This document shows, piece by piece, positions 11,064-22,928 of a stretch of DNA of 64,000 nt. Both the position numbers and the translations under genes were made by a program. Numbering within the stretch: the stretch's first letter is position 1; each line of letters starts with the position of its first letter. The notes beneath the pieces are model-generated. The model searched no databases and had not been told where the DNA came from. It saw only the letters and a program-made list of their open reading frames with translations. This DNA is from Brachynemurus nebulosus. Its lineage: Eukaryota; Arthropoda; Insecta; Neuroptera; Myrmeleontidae. The DNA lies in contig JAPWDM010000064.1 in NCBI GenBank assembly GCA_035578155.1, positions 836,387 to 900,386 on the forward strand, in the 5' to 3' direction.

Positions 11064-11195
11064 AAATATACAATCATATGATAAAATTCATTTTTGCATA
11101 TTTGACACTATTAGACAGAAATCTTCGCTATTAATATCAGTGTACTATCTAATGACGCCAGCTGACAATCTGTAAAAGCTTAAACCTGATTTATT
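10992..11195. repeat. Direct duplication, ~68-bp copies 136 bp apart
   Basis: CTATTAATATCAG followed by CTAATGACG and CAGCTGACAAT occurs at 10992 and again at 11128 with few differences. The first copy supplies the C-terminal codons of the finger-like ORF. Confidence 0.75.
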
Positions 11196-11238
11196 TTAGA
11201 ATAAAATGTATTAATTTTACAATAGTTAGATGTTGCAC

Positions 11239-11475
11239 GCCATTTATTGACAATTTTTCAAAGTTACGCACAGGGATCGTTAGAATTCGGACGAGCAGCG
11301 CCATCTAGTAGTGCAATTTGGAATTTACAGAGCTCGCAGGTGGCTGCGCCATCTGTTGACAATTTCTCAAACTTACGCACAGGGATCGCTATTATCCAGA
11401 CTACGAGCGCCATCTAGTAATAAAAATTTGGAATCTACGGGGCTCGAAGGTGGCTTGGCCATCTATTAGAGAAAT
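11239..11475. repeat. ~110-bp tandem repeat, two copies plus partial
   Basis: Units begin with GCCATYTRTTGACAATTT at 11239 and 11348, and a partial third copy begins near 11458. Each carries TTACGCACAGGGATCG and GCGCCATCTAGTA. Confidence 0.8.
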
Positions 11476-11484
11476 TTTGAATTC

Positions 11485-11590
11485 TTAGGTTCGGTTAGGT
11501 TAGAAAAAATTTTGTTAGGTTAGGTTAGACAAAATTTCGTTGGGTTCCGTTAGGTTAGACAAAATTTCCTTAGGTTCGGTTAGGTTTGAG
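11485..11590. repeat. TTAGG-rich tandem array (~30-bp unit)
   Basis: About four degenerate units combine GGTTAGGTTAG words with an AAAATTT spacer. The TTAGG word is the usual insect telomere pentamer, but here it is embedded in a longer unit, so this is an internal minisatellite and not a telomere. Confidence 0.7.
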
Positions 11591-12045
11591 ACCAAATATT
11601 GCTCCACCTACCGCCGGATGTTTCTAGAACCGCCCCGATCGAGCTACCTCCTACCGAGGTCGCTCAAAAAATCGGGAGGAGGGTAGAAGGTCCCCATTTT
11701 GCAACAAAGGTCCCTTGTTGCGAAAAATCGTCTAAGCTCTATGTACCCCCAATAACCTTGTAAATGGACAAATAGATCTATCGAATGGTTTTCCTAAACC
11801 GTTTTTTCAAAATTTCAGAAAAAAAAATTAAAGGAACAAAATCGAATGAACAAAATTGAATGGAAAATTCAACTTTTTTTCAACTTTTTTCACAGTTAGG
11901 CATCTTTTTCCATTAAAATCTAAAAATTAAAAAAAAAAATTATTTTTTTTTTTTGGGAGATTTTGGGGAGAGAATGTTTCTTTTTGGAGAGATTTTGCCC
12001 CGAACAAAACTGTTATAAAACAAGAAAAATTATGTTCTTTTTGGT
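11591..12045. other. Non-coding stretch with small inverted repeats
   Basis: A GC-richer segment (11600-11720) with short hairpins such as GCAACAA/TTGTTGC, then A/T homopolymers. No gene. Confidence 0.4.
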
Positions 12046-12335
12046 ATAAAAATTGTGGGGGTAAGGGTTAAAAGTTGAGACCCCCGAAAGGCACTCCATT
12101 GATACTAACTCAATTCGAATACAATATTTCAGCCCTCTAAGTTTATTTGGGTGATCTTTGCGAGTGGGACAAACTTTGAAAACGTCGACAATAGGTGAAA
12201 TTATAGCTTAAAAATTGTGGGGATGGGGGTAATCTGCAAAAAGCAGACCCTAAGTACGAACTTTATCAGCATACCAAATTTCAACCCTTAAGGTTAATTT
12301 TGGGGTGCTGTGGGCATGTTTTCATATTTTCAAGT
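12046..12335. repeat. Degenerate tandem repeat, ~163-bp unit
   Basis: TAAAAATTGTGGGG starts copies at 12046 and 12209; each continues through a run of C, then a TTTCARCCCT motif and a GGGTG word. Similarity is partial, so the duplication is old. Confidence 0.55.
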
Positions 12336-12546
12336 CATATTCATATTTTTATAGCATATCTAATTTTCAAATGTATGGAATTTGCTGAAAACAGCAGAAG
12401 TGCCAATTGATGATAACTGGACGGATGATAATTGTTTATTTCTTTATCGGATACAAATAGTATTTTGCACAGTAAATAAGTAATTTCATAGTAGTCGTAG
12501 GTAAAAATATTATTGGTGATATTTATAGAAATACTTATTAACATTT

Positions 12547-12548
<2 letters not shown>

Positions 12549-12634
<86 letters not shown>
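12549..12634. repeat. (AT)n microsatellite
   Basis: About 84 bp of uninterrupted AT dinucleotides. Confidence 0.97.
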
Positions 12635-12638
<4 letters not shown>

Positions 12639-13686
12639 TATAATCGTGTTCTACGAGTCCGAAAACTGATAGCGCCCCTACTCTCACCTCGCCCCGTTCT
12701 TATCGTAAAGGCTGTATAAGTCTAATTTTTCCAGAGAAAAATTCGGCTAAAAACGCTTCACGCAATTATTTTAATCAGCGTAAAGGACATTTTCTTGTAT
12801 ACATATATTAAAAATTGTAATAATTAATTACATATTATAAATATGACTATTACTACTAGTCACTTTATATTTTGCCTCTACCGACTCTTTAAAACATTTC
12901 AACAATCTTCAATATTAATTAGAGCTACCGAAGTTATATAGGGTCCTTATTTTTGTACGAAAAATATTATAATAAAATTTTATCCAATATTTTTGTTTAA
13001 ATATTAATTGTAAACACAATACTAAATAAAAACGATTTAAAAAGTTCTTTTTAAACAAGATTTATATATGTTTATGAGGTTCGCCAATCAAATGAAAACG
13101 ACACTTGACTGTGGACTGCAGTAGAGCCAGTTGCGGAAAATCTTTCTTTCTATTATGTCTTAGTAATTTTGGAAGTGAAAAAAATATTTAAATTAATGAA
13201 AATATAAAATACCCGAGTCAAGTTTTCAGAAAATAGAATAAAAAATTATTAATATAATTTTTTCAATTAAATATAGATAAGTATTTGAAATATATTTAAT
13301 ACGGTTTGCAAGAAAAATAGATACAAATATATTTCGATAATGTTACACATGTGTGTATTCATTCTCTGTATGTCATAGAATTCGGGAATTACGAGACATT
13401 AATGAAAAATTCTGTCTTACTTTGTTAACTACGGATTAATTTCGGTGTTTTCGTTTTTAATTCAACAACGTTATTCTACACCATTTTTGGAAATCGAAAA
13501 TAGCTAGCGTCTTTATTTAATATCTTATACTGTGAATTTCTACAATTTGGCACAGAACACCGTATGACTATAAGAAATCGTACGACGCGTCCAGGCATGA
13601 CTATAAAATTATGTAAGAAAAATTGTAGATGCCGGCCCGGAAATAACGATTTTCAAAGCAGCAATTAATGAAATTACTTTAATATT
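12635..13686. other. AT-rich intergenic DNA, no gene seen
   Basis: Nothing recognised on either strand. Confidence 0.45.
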
Positions 13687-13981
13687 AATAGATTTGAGTG
13701 TTACTTTATGGTATTCCATTATTGTAAATAATAAACAAATATTTTACTTCGCAAAAATACCACTTTTATTTTGAAACTGTAACAATATTGTTTCGAACCG
13801 TCAGTTCATTTTCAAACAGAATAAATATTACATTCTTTACATGCCTTATATACTAATTTTATCTACCTATACTTATTAAGGGGGAGTGGTCTGTGATGTG
13901 GAAGTGGAAAGGGTGGGAGTGATAGGAGAATCCAAAAATCAAGAAAAACAAGATTACATTACATGTGACAAGAGGCAAACA
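13687..13981 (+). repeat. Dispersed ~295-bp repeat, copy B
   Basis: Second copy of the repeat at 1540-1831, same orientation, with only scattered substitutions and one-base indels. The shared sequence stops just after AAGAGGCAAAC in both places. Confidence 0.75.
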
Positions 13982-14253
13982 AACACGTGGCAAAAGATTG
14001 GACTTGAAAATGACAAAAAGACAATATTACAGTGAGTACAGTTTTAAACAGAAATTAAAGTTTAAATAAGTTATAATATTGAAAATAAAGTTGAACTCTA
14101 AATATCGGTGTAATCATTTAAAAGGTGATCGGAGCTATGTTTATTTATTTCTATTGCTGCTAGGATTGCTAACTTCTGTCCTTTGTTTGCCTCGTGTAAC
14201 AGAAAATTACTTTAAATAACTAAATAACTTACATTTGGCATAACATAACAAAA

Positions 14254-14296
14254 TACCCCTGTCGCAGCATCTGCATAACATAGCGAATTTCCATTC
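14254..14296 (+). repeat. Short dispersed repeat, copy 1
   Basis: CCCCTGTCGCAGCATCTGC followed by ATAACATAGCGAATTT recurs at about 16377-16418 with one change. It is probably the edge of an interspersed element whose other limits are unclear. Confidence 0.6.
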
Positions 14297-14771
14297 ATAA
14301 AAGTTACTTTTTTTCGAAAACCCGCTTACCTAGAATAATGGTTCAAAATGTATTTTCTGTGATTTTCTTGGTTCTTTACCACAATGTAAAAAAATTGGAA
14401 AAACTTTTAAATTTTGGCAAATTGTTTGCAAAAAACTCTTTTTTTTGAGGTTTTTGGAATCGGACGTGTCTGACTGGAGAACTCATACAGAATTTTTGGA
14501 CTTCCAACGTTTTATTGTTTTATTACATTTGCATCCCAAACTAGTATCTATCCTATAAATATAACAAGTTTCATCCCAAAATGAATTTCTCGGAAATATA
14601 GGCACTTAAATTTTCGAAATTTCTAAATTAATTTAAAATAGAGTTAGTCTCCAGAAATTTTGTATTATGGTAAATTTAATTTAATAAATGACAAGTATAT
14701 AAGTATAGTAATTATAAAGCATTCGCATAGAACAATAGTTTTAAGTATACATGCACATAAGCAAAATAATT

Positions 14772-15202
14772 TTTGTATTTTCCTGAAGGAAGGAAATATT
14801 TTCCCGTAATAAAAAGTATCCTAAATGTTGACGCAGGTAATAAGTTATCACTACACCAGATTTCATAAAAATCCGTTCAATAGTTTTCGCGTAATATGTG
14901 CACATGCTCAAAAAGTTTTTTTACTTTCCTGTGGGAATGAGCCACTTTCCCGAAATAAAAAGTATCTGAGATGCTGACTCAGGTAATAAGTTATCACCAC
15001 ACCAAATTGCATCAAAATCCGTTAAATAGTTTTTGCGTACTGTATGCACATACTCAACATGGTTTTTCCATTTTCCCGTGGGAATGAGACATTTTCTCGA
15101 AGTAGAAAGTATCTTAGATGTTGATCCGGGTAATAAGTTGTCGGCACACCAAATTTCATTAAAATCCATCCAGTAGTTTTTGTGTGATGCGTGAACAGAC
15201 GA

Positions 15203-15269
<67 letters not shown>
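14772..15269 (+). repeat. ~145-bp tandem repeat ending in a (CAGA)n tract
   Basis: Three diverged units (about 14772, 14917 and 15062) each contain TTTCCYGTGGGAATGAG-like, GGTAATAAGTTRTC and AAATCCGTT.AATAGTTTT.GCGT blocks. The array ends in about 70 bp of (CAGA)n (15196-15269). This design is common at one end of insect interspersed repeats (helitron/INE-like), but no helitron terminus is visible. Open frames across it are repeat artefacts. Confidence 0.75.
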
Positions 15270-15271
<2 letters not shown>

Positions 15272-16559
15272 AATTTAAAAAATCTCTGTTTTGATATCTA
15301 CATCGATAACTATTTACAGTATCTGCACAATTTTTAAAAAATATTCCCTATACAGAAACGGTCTCGTTACATTTGTATTATATGTATAGATTACCTATTA
15401 ATGGCTCTTTATTTAAAATATTAATTTTTTTTTAAAATAAATCGCCCCCTGTTCTAGGAAATATATATTTTTTAAAGTTTTATAAAATTTCTTATGAAAG
15501 TGAGCTTCTTAGACAATTTTATTTTGTATTAATGTATTTTATTTTGTATTAATGTATTAAAACATGAACATTTAAATGTTGGCAATTTCTGTATTGTGGC
15601 GCTATCTATCTAGCGCGTTAGTTAACTACTTTATTTAAAAGTTCGAATAAAATTCCAGTCATTTTAATTTTTAATTGTTCAGGAACTTCAGTACCTTCAG
15701 TATCATAAAAGCAAGCAAAATAATATTACAATTTATTTATGTAGATACATATATGATGGAAAGTTAAGAAAAGAAAATGTTTTTTTGGAAGTTCGTGTTT
15801 AAGGTAAAATCGAAAAAACTTGGAAAATTTAATTAGTAATTAATTTTTTTTAAATATTTTTAGGTTTGGTTGTAAATGAATCTACTGTTGATCTTTTAAT
15901 ATGATACTGAACTATTCATTATTTAAAATGAAAAATTGTGTACTTATTAGATGATGAAAATAAAAAATTAGTAGTTTGAAAAACCGAAACAAATCGACCG
16001 ACGTCTTGAAAAAGTCTGTCGGGACACCGGAGCAACGGAGCTAGAACCGTGACAAATCCGGGAAAACCAAGACGTATGGACACTCTACACGGATTGTGAA
16101 TGTTATAAACTTTAAGTTTTGATTTTTAAACATATTTTGAGTGAAATTGAAAATTAACAACGTGTGAAATTTGACATTTTAGTTAAAGTGCATATAAAAT
16201 ATAATACCTACATGTTTTTATAAAAATACAAATATAAATAAATGTTTTCTGTTTTTTTTTTTTTTTTTTTTTTTTATTTTAATTGTTATTAATTATTTGG
16301 CTTTTTTAATAATTTAGAAATTTTCTGTCAAATGAATAAATTCTGAAAATATGAATTTATGACATAATTTCAGTATACCCCTGTCGCAGCACCTGCATAA
16401 CATAGCGAATTTTCAAATATAGGACACTGACGGATCTCATATAACAACTTGTATCCATCTAAAATAGTTTAACTCTATAACAGTGATAAGATTTTCGAAA
16501 TCGGTTGAGTAGTTAATTTTTTACTTTTGAGTCCCCAGGACCCTGGCGGATCACGTATA
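15270..16559. other. AT-rich DNA, no gene seen
   Basis: Contains a T26 homopolymer at about 16251-16276 and the second copy of the CCCCTGTCGCAGC repeat at about 16377-16418. Nothing coding. Confidence 0.45.
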
Positions 16560-16741
16560 GTATAGCACATATGCATTTAAATAAGTTTAACCAAAAAATC
16601 ACTAAAAACGGTGAAAAATGGCTTCTAAAAATCGGACATATCAGCTAACGAACTCGTCCCAGCTTTTGAGACTTTTGAACTTCTAACAAAATTTCGTAAA
16701 GATTGAATGCTTCATTCGAGAGTTATCGCGCAGACACACAG

Positions 16742-16802
<61 letters not shown>
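16560..16802 (+). repeat. Dispersed repeat copy, ends in (TA)n
   Basis: Block with AAATTTCGTAAAGATTGAA, TTCGAGAGTTATCGCG and CAGACACAC, then (TA)n at 16747-16802. A diverged copy lies at about 20060-20200, also followed by a short TA-rich run. Likely the tail of an interspersed element whose 3' end seeds microsatellites. Confidence 0.6.
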
Positions 16803-16805
<3 letters not shown>

Positions 16806-16956
16806 AAATAACTCTTGTCCTTTTGTGGGTGACTCTTTGCACCCTGTAGACACTAAAACCGCAGGATTTTTTTCGGAATTAACAGTCGCGTCACCCCTCG
16901 ATATAGGAAATAAGAATTATTTCCTTTACACCCTGTATATAATATATATACACACC

Positions 16957-17029
<73 letters not shown>

Positions 17030-17184
17030 GTGCATATATTATATACAGGGTGTAAAGGAAATGACTCTTATCCGTTCGAGGGGTGACGCGACTGTTAATT
17101 TCGAAAAAATTCCTGCGGATTTAGTGTCTACAGTTTGCTAGGAGTCGCCCTCCACAAAAGGACGTGAGTTATTTGTTTTACACC

Positions 17185-17193
<9 letters not shown>
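16801..17193. mobile_element. Inverted pair of TACAGGGTG-type MITEs around (TA)n
   Basis: The right copy (about 17040-17193) is bounded by TATACAGGGTGTAAA and its complement TTTACACCCTGTATA. The left copy (about 16801-16943) is the same element inverted, with its outer terminal repeat lost into a (TA)n run. Between them is (TA)n (about 16960-17020). Shared internal words: AGGGGTGACGCGACTGTTAA and TTAGTGTCTACAG. Short terminal inverted repeats and TA-rich targets fit a Tc1/mariner-type MITE. The two antisense-overlapping open frames here are by-products. Confidence 0.75.

Positions 17194-17270
<77 letters not shown>
17185..17270. repeat. (TA)n followed by (ATA)n microsatellite
   Basis: (TA)n at 17188-17243 directly continues into (AAT)n to 17270. 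Confidence 0.95.
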
Positions 17271-17560
17271 ACTTTATTCCATATTTTCATATGATACATG
17301 AATGGATTGCGTCAACAGTCCCGAACTCGGAGCTTTCCATGACATTCTCCGTCATAAATTAATTTCCAAAATGGAAAGTCGCTTAAAATAATAATTTAAT
17401 AGTTAAATGAATTTTTACTTAAGTAACAGAAAAATTTATAATTTTTTTCTGCTTTCCGTCCTGCGGCTTCACTCAGGTGTCGGTTTTGTTTTATTTTTGT
17501 TTTAATTTTGATTTATATAATTTCGTGCAATGGAATACATTTTTGTATTTTGTAGCTTTA
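17244..17560 (-). mobile_element. Possible LINE/SINE 3' end with (TTA)n tail
   Basis: Read on the minus strand, the segment ends GGAATAAAGTTTATTATTATT, that is, a poly(A)-signal-like AATAAA just before a short trinucleotide tail, as in several insect LINE 3' ends. Upstream sequence (to about 17560) has no ORF. Family unknown and the 5' limit is a guess. Confidence 0.35.
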
Positions 17561-20059
17561 GTTTGAGACCTTTGCTCTGATATCCGTAATAATAGTTTTT
17601 CCTTACTTCACTTACTTCACTAAAACCTTACTTCATTTATTAATTCGCTATTCTGAAATTCTGTACAAAAACAGTTACTTTAATAATTAATACTATAAAA
17701 GCAAGTAATATTCATATTTCAGTAGCATATCTAATTTTCGCAACATCTTCTTGAGATCCGCCCAGCTGTTTAGTATGAAGAAGTTTTTTTGGGGTTCCAA
17801 GGTCCTGGGTGATAATTTTGCCCTCACTTATGCTAACAAAATCATCTTATTTTAATTTAAATAATAATAGTACAGTTACCTGAGATCCGTTTATTCATTT
17901 CTATAAGAGAAATGAATAAACAATTTATTTTACTTTACGTGTAATTGCTTTGGAAAAAAATTAAAATTTGTGGCTCCGTAACTAACGATAACAACTAATA
18001 ATGAAACCAAATTTGAAAATTCAGGCTCTCTTGTGCCACCCCTGATATGATGCTCTATTCATAGACACTTCACTAGTCGAAATCCGTTAAGTAACTTTGG
18101 CTGTGTGCTTTTCACAAAATTTTATAACATTTTTTCTAATTGTATTATATATCTATATATTGATTATTTAATAATAAATCATTGTTAAAAAGATTTAGAT
18201 TTTAGTAATCAAAATTATTACTTCAATAAATTATAAATTAACACTTATTTAATTGACTAATTATTTTCTTAAATAGACTAAACAAAAAATTATAATTATT
18301 TATTTATTATTTAAATTTGCCGCTTTGAGGAATTTGCTTTGTTATTTGTAACTTGTTTCCCTCTGCTGGGTTGTCTACACAATTAATATTTAATCTCTTT
18401 AATGGACATTAAAGTTAAATTTACACAATTAATTTACACAATTAATATTTAACTTTAATGTCTATTCCTTTGTTCAGAAAATGGGCTATTACTTTTTTAG
18501 TTATTGTGTAGAAATCATTTTCATTTGTAAACATTTTATCTAGTCGATATTGAATTACAAATTTAAAATTTGTAATAGGATTATTGTTCAACATTTTGAA
18601 AGGTTGTAACATATTTTGGAACTTATAACCCCATTCAGGTAAGATGTTAAATATTTCAAAAAATTTAATAATTAATTAATGTATTTTTTTATTTTTTAGA
18701 TTGTTTTATGAGTATTTCAATTAAATTGTAGACAAGAAATCTACTTGACACTAAAGAAATTTCCAATCTTTTGTGATGAATGTTTTCAACAACGAATTAG
18801 CACTTAATCACAAATGTAAAAATGTTTGAAAAGCTAACTGTCGTGTGTAAAGAGGTTAAAATTCATTAACAATTATTAATGGAAATTAAATTATATGTGT
18901 AACAATGTAAAATATTTTAAGAAAGATTAAAATTTATTTTTAATTAAATGATACATAATTTTATTGGTGTTTTTACAAGTTCTTTTTTGTGCGCTTTTTA
19001 CACCAAACAATCCCTTTGCATATATTTTCATACTTTACTATTTTAGCAAAAAGTCAATTCTGTCAAAAATGTCACTTATGTAGATTTGATTTAGCATTCA
19101 AATGTAAGTTGAGCCAAAACTCGTATTTTTCTATTTTTTTTTTTTTTTTTTTTTTGTTAAATAACTCATGTTGTGTGAATTTGTATTGTTTTTTTTGGAC
19201 ACAAGCGCGAGGCTCGTAACTGCTGGCTCCTGCTACATGGCTAATTTAGTTGTTTTTGCACTGTTTAGTTGCTCCAAAAACTTTATTTTCTGTTAAAAAC
19301 ACTATATTGTACCCATGTACTTTGTTTTTAATTCCAAAGTATACCAATTATATGTCATCAAAATCTTGTCAAATATATATTTTTTTTTATAAAATTTCCT
19401 TACCATCAATTAGTTTTTTCTAATTTAGTTCATCTTATTTAAAATTAAATAAGAAAATTTTCAAAATAATAAATATAATGTGTTAAAACAAAAATATTTA
19501 TAATTAGGTTATATACATGCATGCATATTATATGCATATATTTAAAAATGATTCCATTTGACAGATTGTTATAAAAAAACAAAACAAAAAACTAACATTA
19601 TCAAAATTTGTACTTCGTTTACAAATAGCTAAGGGCCATTCAACACCACAAAAAAAATATGTCAAAAGTTTATTTAATCAAATAAATAGTACAGTTTAAT
19701 TGATTAACATTTATAATATAACTTTATAAATTTATTAAGACATTATTCATAATGTTTAATTAAAGAAATCTGACATATATTTAGGTAATAGAAATAACTA
19801 GTGACGAAACACCCTTAGACACATTTATAAACACAATATATATTAAATAGAAAAATCAAACGAGGTAGAGTGAAATAACAAATAAAAAGAGACTTTTAAA
19901 AAGAGATTATTTTTGATTTTTCTTAAGAACCACGTTATATAGAAGAAAAGTATAAAAAGCTCTCTGATATAACTTCTTACGAAATTTTTGATAATGTAAT
20001 AAAATTTTTGAAAAAGTTTTTAATTCTGATCAAAAACACAAAAAAAAGACTTTAAAGTC
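17561..20059. other. AT-rich intergenic DNA, no gene seen
   Basis: No domain or RNA gene recognised. Poly-T runs at about 19131-19155 and a short duplication near 18370-18470 (TTTACACAATTAATATTTAA words). The frame 18989-19219 is low-complexity. Confidence 0.45.
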
Positions 20060-20225
20060 CAAAATATCCGGTCTGTGGCATCGGATGTGTCTGGCTAACG
20101 AACTTATCCAAGCGTTTTGAACAATTAACGATTTTACCAAATTTCGTAACAATTAAATACTTCGTTCGACAGCTATCGCGTACACACATAAATACATATA
20201 TGTATATCTATATATATATAAATTT
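20060..20225 (+). repeat. Dispersed repeat copy related to 16560-16802
   Basis: Carries AAATTTCGTAACAATTAAA, TTCGACAGCTATCGCGT and ACACACAT in the same order as the copy at 16680-16745. Confidence 0.55.
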
Positions 20226-20537
20226 TAGTGAAGTAGATTTTCGAGTTCTAGAGGCTCCAAAACAAATTTCTGCCATAGTCCCGGGCTTAGGTCTTACCAT
20301 AAGAGCTGCTGTAATAGCTGAATTTTCATTCTGAAAATTCGCTAAAATGAAAAACTAATAAAAATAATTATATTAAACTGAATATTAGATTATAATAACT
20401 AATAGTTATCCAGAAATAATACTTTAAAATTTAAAAATGACAGTTCATAATTATATGATTATTGTTGAAGATCAAGTGATGATCAGTTGACGCTATAAAG
20501 AGCTGATTGCAGTCCAAAAGCAATACATTTGTAGCAT

Positions 20538-20539
<2 letters not shown>

Positions 20540-20596
<57 letters not shown>
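20540..20596. repeat. (AT)n microsatellite
   Basis: About 55 bp of AT dinucleotides. Confidence 0.95.
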
Positions 20597-20600
<4 letters not shown>

Positions 20601-21159
20601 GAGTTTTAAAGATATTATAAGTAAAATATTGAGCTCACATGTAAGATTTTAGATTAAGATTTGAGTTTTTGACTTTAACGTAAGGGCTTTTAGCAAAACC
20701 AGGTAAACTGGTATTTTGATGTAGTTTTCATATTTGATAGTATTTTGATTGGTCGAACCATATTCACCCTACTTCAAATTTTAAGTAAAAATTAAATTTT
20801 TACCCCAACTTCGGGGGTGGATTTCACCCATTAAATACCATTTTTGGCTGATAAAAGAAATAAATGTCTGTTATTTTCCTTTGTTCTACACACCTACCAA
20901 GTTTTATCAAAATCGGGAATTATCACTTTAAAACCTTTACTTGTAAGTGGTGGTATTTTTTAATATATCTCTAGTTAAAACAACAGTTTCTGCCTCGTTT
21001 AAATTTATGAACCTTAATTAAAAATGGATTAGTGTTACTAGTTAGCGACTTGTTACACACATACAAGATGATCCATGACATGTTAAACAAAATGTACTTA
21101 TATAGTTTCTGTAAATTTACTATTTCAAACTACTATCAAAAATTTAATTATAAGAAAAG
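20597..21159. other. Non-coding repeat-like DNA
   Basis: Includes TACCCCAACTTCGGGGGTGG (about 20800) next to TTTCACCC; a related run of G then TGAAACTCACCCC occurs at 43530, suggesting a shared interspersed family. No ORF. Confidence 0.35.
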
Positions 21160-21276
21160 GCGTATGGATCTGTATTAGGACAGGTACTCTTTATTTGATA
21201 TATAAATGACCTACCTCAAATTATGGGTTCTGAAATAATCTAATTTGCTGATGACGCAACAATAATTTCATGAAAA
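21160..21276 (+). pseudogene. Fossil reverse-transcriptase fragment (FADD box)
   Basis: The plus strand reads YGSVLGQVLF, a stop, YINDLPQIMGSEII, a stop, then FADDATII. This is RT block 4 (GSVLGPLLF-like) followed by the YINDLP spacer and the catalytic F/Y-A-D-D motif of block 5, as found in non-LTR retrotransposons. Two in-frame stops within 39 codons show long decay. Neighbouring sequence on both sides gives no further domain, so only the palm fragment survives. Confidence 0.75.
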
Positions 21277-22065
21277 GACAAAACGTTGATCATAAATTGT
21301 ACGCAACTTGGCCCTAATAAAGGCCGCGTTTAAAAAATTTTCGTAGATTGGAAACTTGGAAGACTCGTCAAAGTCAAGTCACACACGATGTTATAGAAGA
21401 GTGATACAAATTTGGAAATAACCCCTGACCCCCCCCCCCCGGATTATACACGTTTCGAGAATCATTTACCATCATCAAGAGTTTGATTTGATTAAAATAG
21501 TAGTTTCAAATTTGAAGTTCTTAAAACATGTGTAAAAACATATATACGTCCAGTTGCAAAATTTATTATAGTTCTTCAGAAATCCATGTATGGTTAAACA
21601 ATATGAATATTTCTCATCTCAATGTCTTCTATACAATATTTCCTATAACGTTCTTTAAGTTTCTAAAGAATTTTGCAGTAGAAAATGCTACGTCATCGGC
21701 AATCTAAAAATCTATTTTAGGTCACTCGATCTTGTCTTTGGTGGGAAATTCAAAAAAATTAGTTAGGAATCTAGGTAAAGTGGCTGGGAGTATTTTGCCA
21801 AATTTATTACTACTAACTGGTTCAATTTCTAAAATTCGAAGATTTTAATTTGGACTGTAATGAATGAAGATCTATACAGAAAGAATACCGATTATAAGAG
21901 AGAAAACTAAATTGATTCGACTTATCGAATGTGTAAGTTTGTTGTAAAGTGTAGGTAGTATTGAAAATTGGCGGGATAATTAAGGAATGAAGGAATATAT
22001 TAGGAAGTGATGAGTTTTGAACTTGACTTCCAGATGCGTTGATCCGTGGTAAACTTGAACCAGTT
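21277..22065. other. Non-coding DNA, possible LINE remnant
   Basis: Immediately after the FADD box, short frames up to about 21400 may be RT remnants but cannot be aligned by eye. A C10 run lies at about 21430. Nothing else recognised. Confidence 0.35.
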
Positions 22066-22760
22066 TGTCGATACACAAATTAGCGAAGAAATAACGGGTT
22101 TAACTATTTTCACTTGAAGTAATTTTGCCGATACACAAAAGTAACGAAGTAATCTACTACTAATTTTACACTGTCGTTGAATTAAACTAATGAAGTAATC
22201 TATATTTTGAATCACGAATTAATGCTATTAAGTTGCTACGACTTTAATGCTATTGTTGAACCAAATATATAACTAATTGTGATTTTAACCGCGCGCGTTG
22301 ATAACTACTATATTACTGTATTGTTAAACGAATCCTACTACTAATTATAAATATTCAACCGCACAGGTTGATGACTACTATATTACTGTTGTTGAACGAA
22401 TTCTACTACTTATTATTGAATCGCACAGACTAATATATTACTATTGCATCGTTAGACCCCTATCGCAAAAAATAGGGCGCGAGCAGTGAAGCTAATAGGT
22501 TAAGACCCAAAAAGTTCACCAAAAACATTACAATATTATGTAATAATAAAATTTAAAAAATGAGTGAAAGTAAAATTGGAGGAATTCGAAATTTGGCGGG
22601 ATAGACCTGCCAACGAACGACCTCGCGTCAATGAATCTTGTTGACGACTGATTATACATGACCGATAAGGAGAGGAGTAGCACATCACACCATCGTCTCC
22701 AAACAAAATAATATGCGACGCGCCAATTTCATGTAATCAAATACAGGGTTGAACAAACTG
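22066..22760. repeat. LTR-like region with ~68-bp tandem units
   Basis: Degenerate tandem units share CTACTATATTACTG and GAACGAATYCTACTACT (for example 22291-22360 and 22361-22425). The block ends at about 22755 with ACTGGCGCGTCCAGTGGCAA, which resembles a tRNA primer-binding site immediately after an LTR. If so, 22.1-22.75 kb is an LTR-retrotransposon LTR remnant. I found no matching second LTR or gag/pol beside it. Confidence 0.35.
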
Positions 22761-22928
22761 GCGCGTCCAGTGGCAAAAATTGATTAAATAAGAAAATATT
22801 TTACGAAAAAAATATTAAACCTACTTCAAAAATTAACCTTGAATAATAAAATTACTAAAAATTTCAAAATAATAATTAACACTATTTTTTATCAATTTTG
22901 ATTAAGTAATAACCGAAAATAAGACTGA

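Noticed and set aside
11485..11590. Chromosome end (telomere)
   Set aside because: Only about 100 bp with a complex unit, and flanked by unrelated DNA on both sides.
1540..13981. The two ~295-bp direct repeats as the two LTRs of one 12-kb retrotransposon
   Set aside because: The space between contains unrelated LINEs on both strands, no gag-pol in the right order, no primer-binding site or TG...CA ends.
14772..15269. CRISPR-like array
   Set aside because: Units are diverged tandem repeats without unique spacers, in a eukaryotic setting; no cas-like gene.
16825..17055. Small membrane-like proteins encoded on both strands
   Set aside because: Both frames are translations of (TA)n and inverted MITE sequence (Tyr-Ile repeats).
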